Source: Phoronis australis
Taxonomy: Eukaryota; Phoronida; Phoronidae
Assembly (NCBI GenBank): GCA_002633005.1
Contig: NMRA01000236.1
Location: forward strand, 221,422 to 244,780
Direction of reading: 5' to 3'
DNA length: 23,359 nucleotides
In this document: piece after piece, positions 19,135 through 23,359 of the stretch
Numbering within the stretch: the first letter of the stretch is position 1
Layout of the letters: each line of letters starts with the position of its first letter
Translations under genes and position numbers: made by a program
The notes under the pieces: generated by a model
The model's input: only the letters and a program-made list of their open reading frames with translations
The model's database searches: none
What the model was told of the DNA's origin: nothing

Positions 19135-19525
19135 CAGTGAACAGCCTTCTATTTTTTATCAAAATATCGTACAAGAAAGGGAAATAAGTCAAAGTAAAAG
19201 ACTCTAACAACACCTTAATGCACTGATTTAGCAGAAAGAATCATCTGAACTTTCAGTTATTATTAGTAACGCATACGACACTAAAAGTAACGATGTGTCG
19301 TTTTTACAAGAAAACCAAGAAAACCAATGTAAACAAAGAAGCATAGCTCATAAACATACCGTTGAAGTGTGAGTTCCAAAAACATGTCAGCAGACGATCG
19401 TGTGAAACCGGAAGACGTAATGCATCACGTGACTGCCTACGTTGTATAATTCCCGACTTATAGGGGTTAGGCGTTTGATCCCGTGTAGGCTTTTTGCCCC
19501 ATGTTACTCTACGTTGACGTCTTAC
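19135..19525. other. Intron 3' of the EPG exon; one stray element word
   Basis: On the minus strand this is the beginning of the large ODC-like intron. At 19488-19500 the minus strand reads GGGGCAAAAAGCC, another copy of the pogo-element end word, only 25 bp inside the intron from the splice donor. No gene seen. Confidence 0.5.
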
Positions 19526-19715
19526 CATGTTTGTACAACTGACTAATGTTGGGCACGACCTGTTGAGTTGGGAGTTCTTCAATCTTCTTTGATATTATTC
19601 GTGCCACTAAAGTGAATGCGGATTTCGTATAAAACGTTCCTGGCTCAGATATCACTCGTACTCCAGAAGATGGCGGAAAGTGCTGTTGCAAACACTCTCG
19701 TATTGTTTGGAAGAT
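19526..19715 (-). CDS. ODC1: ODC/AZIN family, EPG exon
   Basis: Internal exon of 190 nt with a strong acceptor (CTTTTCACTTTTAG) before codon ATC at 19715 and a donor (ATG|GTAAGA) after 19526. It encodes IFQTIRECLQQHFPPSSG, then VRVISEPGTFYTKSAFTLVA and RIISKKIEELP, the family's PLP-pyridine binding strand (Glu of EPG). The 21 residues between the GTED of the previous exon and HFP/YFP equal the spacing in human ODC, so the two exons join directly in phase 0. It ends in phase 1. The residue after EPG, Arg277 in human ODC, is Thr (codon 19635-19637). Loss of this phosphate-contacting Arg is also a feature, as I recall, of antizyme inhibitors. The next exon (YVNDGVYGSF region) was not found. Confidence 0.9.
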
Positions 19716-20370
19716 CTAAAAGTGAAAAGAAACACGACTCAGGCAACCAGATTTCTAAACTTTCTGAGCCCCAATTTGACGAAATTAAACTGTTATCGTG
19801 AATGATACATCGAAACGAATCATTATCCTTGATCCGGGTACAAATAATCCCCGGAACTAGTTGCCTGTGCGTGTTGTCATGGTTTGAGCCAGTCAATGTG
19901 TGACTAATTTCAGCAATGGTTGTGGTCGATGATGATTGACAGAAAGCACTAACAGGGAGTTTGTTTATATCTGAAACACGCCATCGTCGTACATTCGAAT
20001 ATAAGCTCACTACCTTACAGTCGGAAATGTTGCATTTTCCAATGATCCCTGGAAACTAAGCGAACCATGGCTTGCACCGTATACTTTTACAGAAGCCGGG
20101 GGATTAGCAACCCGGAAATTGATAAACGACAGGACCTTTTTACCAGAAATTGAACTCGAAAATATATTTGACATTTACCGTTTTCATTTTATAGGAACCC
20201 AAGAAAATTACTTATTATCCAGTACATTATGGATTACGTAAACCACTGTTTCATAGGATCGAACTACAAATTCAAATAAAAACTCAGATTTTGAGTTCAG
20301 ACGCTAAAATAGGATTACACAGCCATCCACGTAAACCACAATATACTCGAGCACCGACACTTAATCTTGA
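19716..20370. other. Intron; no gene recognised
   Basis: Between two ODC-like exons that join in phase, so intronic on minus. A 121-codon minus frame (19645-20010) partly overlaps the exon in another frame and shows nothing recognisable. Confidence 0.55.
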
Positions 20371-20590
20371 GAAGACAGTGTGGCTCAGTGGTTTGAGCTC
20401 CGGACTCCCGTTTGAAAGACACGGGTTCAAATTCTGGCTTTACTTCTGGCCTTGAACAAAGGTGTCTCTTACTCCTCTGAGCTCGGTCTTACTAATGAAT
20501 GTATGCAAGGGAAAGGATGAGAACCTGGATATAATGCGAAAGCGATTTCTGTGGCTGTGCCAAACCTCTTGAGTTCATAGCAAAGGAGAA
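20371..20590 (+). mobile_element. tRNA-derived SINE
   Basis: A tRNA-like head has A box TGGCTCAGTGG (from 20381) and B box GGGTTCAAATTC (20423-20434) at the normal separation. A non-tRNA body contains TTGAACAAAGG, TCTCTTACTCCTC and GAGCTCGG. These match in order the body words of the element at 3130-3275, though that element is on the other strand. It sits inside the ODC-like intron, antisense to the gene. Confidence 0.75.
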
Positions 20591-21136
20591 CCGAAAATGT
20601 TAAAAATAATTTCGAGTTTGGTCGTTCGTAAAACGATTACATCTCGAGGGGTGATACTGTGACGATAAGACACGACCTTAAACCAGACGATTAACAAAGG
20701 CATTGCAAACATTATTTTCGCCAAGTGTGAAAGTTAAAAAGCCACCCTGACGTTTCTGTCCATTTCAATTGTGCACGCAGCTATTTAGCGAATAACGAAC
20801 TGCTACTTCTTTGCAAGCTCAAACGCCACTTCACGTCTAAAAACCAAAACAAATTGATACCAATTTTGTAGCGGGAAATGGTCTAAATCAAAAGCTCAAA
20901 TATGCAATTTTAATTTAAAATCACACACGTATAGACCGAAACCGTTCTATATTCTGCATGTTCTGAAAGTTTGCAAGACCACCGTAGCTTGAGTAAAAGC
21001 GTGTAAACATCATCGTAACAACCATATGAGCTACAAAAAGTAATCGGTTTCCACCGATTCTGGATGGCTAAGACTCCCGAAGCAAGTCGAGCCCCTGTGT
21101 CAATCAAAGAACGAAAGAAAGTATGAATTACATTAC
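20591..21136. other. Intron; no gene recognised
   Basis: Minus-strand intron after the FHVGS exon. Open frames here are short and without motif. Confidence 0.55.
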
Positions 21137-21302
21137 TTGTAAGATAACAGGTTTTTCGTCTTCAGTGCCAGGTACTCCACCGCCGATATCCAGCAACGTC
21201 ATCTTATAACCACGTGCTTCCGCCTGATGGAACAATTGCTTTGACTGTGCAATTGCGTGGCGCCACATCAGAGGTTCCTGGCAACAGGAGCCCACATGGA
21301 AG
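21137..21302 (-). CDS. ODC1: ODC/AZIN family, FHVGS / LDIGGG exon
   Basis: Internal exon of 166 nt: acceptor TTGCCAATATTTCAG, one base completing the previous codon, then 55 codons ending before donor CAA|GTAATG. It starts FHVGSCCQEPLMW, containing the His (human H197, stacks on PLP) and Ser (human S200), and includes MTLLDIGGGVPGTEDEKP, where the Gly triplet (human G235-237) holds the PLP phosphate. The split codon before FHVG is compatible with the Ser found there in vertebrates. It ends in phase 0, matching the exon at 19715. The Gly after FHVGS in human ODC is Cys here. Upstream exons (catalytic Lys69 region, antizyme-binding element) are not recognised before the window edge. Confidence 0.92.
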
Positions 21303-22882
21303 CTGAAATATTGGCAATTATATCTTCTCAGCTTATATGACCACAATCTCTTCATATAGATATGTTGCGGCTGGAAGCTCTTACAAATGGGGTTCGAAAC
21401 CGGCCTCGGTTTCCCATCAAAAGGTTATTCTACGAGGGTTGAATATCTAAATGGGTTATATAACGGTTACATTGGCCATGCAAGGCTTATAATGTGGTAT
21501 AAAGTGTTTCATTTTGCTGTAAACATCAAATTAACAACAAAAAATATATACGTGTTTCAACCCTCCTCACCAACACACGCACCTACAGACTATATCTATG
21601 GCTTAGTAGGGTGTAACGAATCGACTCATAATTTTTAAATAAACTCCTTACATTCCTGGTTATCTTATAGTACTTACATAAAATTGCTTAGTTTCAACAA
21701 CCCTTTCCTTAAAGCCTATCTTGAATGGTAACACCTGTAAATTTGGTTCCTACGGCATGTTAAGAGCATCGCTCCGAGTCCCCTAGAGCCATAAATTGCA
21801 AAATGTAACGTACTGTTCGGCGTATTGGCTTGCTTTTGTCTACGTCACCCCGAGAATCGCCTTTTAATTCAAACAGCTGCGAATGAACACCCGCAAGCAA
21901 TGGTGTTCTATTGAGACCCCTATTAGGCGGTGGGCCAGATCGCACAGCATTCATTGTTGTGAGTACTTTGGGGGCGGGACAACCTAGTTTTATCCATGTG
22001 GCTAGATAATACACCTATAAATCAAATTCCAAAAAGTTCCCACGTCTACGCAAATATTCCTGCCACTTAGTGTCGCCTTTCTATTAAATTGACCAACCAG
22101 AGAGCCAGATTGTATTGTTGTGCTTAGTAACTTCAATATGGCAGCTCCCATGAAGTGTGATGCCTGTATAATTCAAGGTTTATCAAAGAGCACTAAATTG
22201 TGATACCAGAACTTGAAGAAGCTTAGAGAAGCATCCTGACGAAAGCTCTTTGGATCAGTGTAGATCGAAAAGAAGAAGAGGTGTCACAAACGTTTGTACA
22301 TAAAACAGCTGCATGTCCTGCTAAGTCCTATACTGCTGTAGAGTCACTAGAAGACAAGTGTCAGATAAGTAATTGGATACTTCTTTGACAAGTCAACCCT
22401 ATATACCGGACCGCCAACTTCTCCAACCCCGTTATTTTGTTTTATTTTTGTATTAAAAAGGTGAATTTTATCTGTTGATTTAGTCGTAGAAAGTACATAC
22501 TATGATCATTGTCATGTATTTGTCTCATACTGTTTGCTAAACGCTGTCAGAATAATCTATTACTTTCATACAGTCTGTGTGCACATTCACAGAGATCATT
22601 CAACTATATTGTTTTTGCATAAGGTATTTCTGGTGTATTATGCTAACAAGCTATATTTTACACCATTAGTCAATGGTTCAGTCATTGAGACACAGATTTT
22701 GCCCAGCATAAGTGTTCTGTGTTGTTTTTCTTGCCAGACAATGCCAGAATAATCTCCTGGTAACACTCAGACCTAGTTCGCGTTTCTGCTATTAGGTGCC
22801 ACTTTACATTTTTCAAATTTCACTGTTTACAACTAGTCTACAATATTGAAACATGTAATGTGAGTGTATTATTGTTCATTGA
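21303..22882. other. No gene recognised; possible LINE 5' region on plus
   Basis: On minus this should be the intron 5' of the FHVGS exon, and I could not find the preceding ODC exon. On plus, ATG at 22138 opens MAAPMKCDACIIQGLSKSTK before a stop. This Cys-pair start and the later frame at about 22265-22386 could be a decayed 5' part of the LINE at 22883, but similarity is not established. Open frames at 21760-22014 (minus) and 22534-22752 (plus) are unassigned. Confidence 0.35.
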
Positions 22883-23359
22883 TGGGACCATTTTACTTGT
22901 TTTACAAAAAAAGAGAGCAAAACTGTTGTTTTTACAAATATAAATTCTCTAAGCTCTTTGGTGCTAGAAAATCACCAAAGTAAAAGAAGACTTGAGATAC
23001 CGTCAAATTTAACATCGGCTGAATGGCTAACAATTGATTGCGACTTAGCCTTCAAACTGCAACCATTTATGAATTATCCCTCAATCGAGGAAAAAGCGAA
23101 GATGTTTGACATTACAATCTACGACTATCTAGTAAAACAGTGGGGTGTAAAAAAAGAATCGAACAAGAAAAACTCAGAAACATCCAATCGTAAGAAACTA
23201 CCAAGATCGCTGAGGAAAATAACAAAATTGAAGAATGAAGCGAAAATAATGATGAAACATAATGAGTCACAAGATTTGGGTGAAAGAAAGAGAACATATT
23301 TTCAACTCACTAGACTCCACAATAAAATCGTTAAATTGCAACGTTTACAAGAAGAGATG
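22883..23359 (+). mobile_element. Non-LTR retrotransposon ORF fragment, open to window end
   Basis: After a stop at 22880-22882 one frame stays open for 159 codons to the edge. It reads NLTSAEWLTIDCDLAFKLQP, then NYPSIEEKAKMFDITIYDYL and KKLPRSLRKITKLKNEAKI, then a Lys/Arg-rich helix with FQLTRLHNKIVKLQRLQEEM. This resembles the linker between endonuclease and reverse transcriptase in invertebrate LINE ORF2 proteins, where short helices precede a basic stretch. The endonuclease itself is not seen upstream, so the copy may be truncated or begin in another frame. Identification is from recalled family style, not from a catalytic motif. Confidence 0.6.

Noticed and set aside
19645-20010. IKDNDSFRCIIHDNS in a minus frame as the missing ODC YVNDGVYGSFNCILYDH exon
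   Set aside because: It lies between two exons that join perfectly in phase and spacing, so the order is wrong, and the similarity is weak.
20371-20445. Functional tRNA gene
   Set aside because: A and B boxes are present but the acceptor stem does not pair; the body matches a SINE.
21670-21745. 57-nt candidate ODC exon on minus with AG/GTAAGT borders
   Set aside because: The translation (VLPFKIGFKERVVETKQFY) does not fit the ODC residues that should precede FHVGS.

Overview
The window looks like intron-rich, repeat-rich DNA from an invertebrate animal. It is AT-rich, has spliced exons with GT/AG borders, tRNA-derived SINEs, and non-LTR, Ty3/gypsy, hAT-like and pogo-like remnants. The LINE and gypsy protein fragments resemble those of marine invertebrates (mollusc, annelid, brachiopod or similar), but I cannot fix the phylum.

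The one host gene I recognise is on the minus strand: a member of the ornithine decarboxylase / antizyme inhibitor family. Three exons are visible: 21302-21137 (FHVGS box and LDIGGG phosphate loop), 19715-19526 (EPG box) and 2424-2182 (WGPSCD active-site box to the stop). The first two join in phase with exactly the residue spacing of vertebrate ODC. The exon carrying the YVNDGVYGSF-type motif should lie in the 17 kb between the last two but was not found. The 5' part of the gene lies outside the window or was not recognised. The arginine that normally contacts the PLP phosphate is Thr here.

The 17 kb gap is a graveyard of mobile elements. From left to right it holds a tRNA-SINE (3130-3275), a LINE tail on plus (3570-4075), a MITE (4102-4334), a LINE tail on minus (4697-5469) and a second copy of the MITE (5470-5719). 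A long unassigned stretch follows. Next is a 2,090-bp terminal-inverted-repeat element (9794-11883) with a perfect 6-bp target duplication, a decayed spliced C2H2 zinc-finger gene and a symmetric set of paired CGATCGNNNACG sites. After it comes a Ty3/gypsy pol remnant (11899-13586) split by a hAT-like insertion (12316-13319), then two arrays of GTGAG/CCGGA motifs around an unassigned block. The last is a pogo/Tigger-like element (17444-19134) whose decayed protein joins a Psq helix-turn-helix to an OTU-like segment and a PHD-like finger.

Outside the gap, a 31-bp minisatellite (1701-2065) lies just downstream of the last visible ODC exon. A second tRNA-SINE sits at 20371-20590. A LINE open frame runs off the right edge (22883-23359). 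All element genes seen are broken or partial, so the only probable functional gene is the ODC/AZIN-family gene. The best leads are the architecture of the 9794-11883 element, the Psq-OTU-PHD chimera, and the substituted ODC-family enzyme with its transposon-filled intron.
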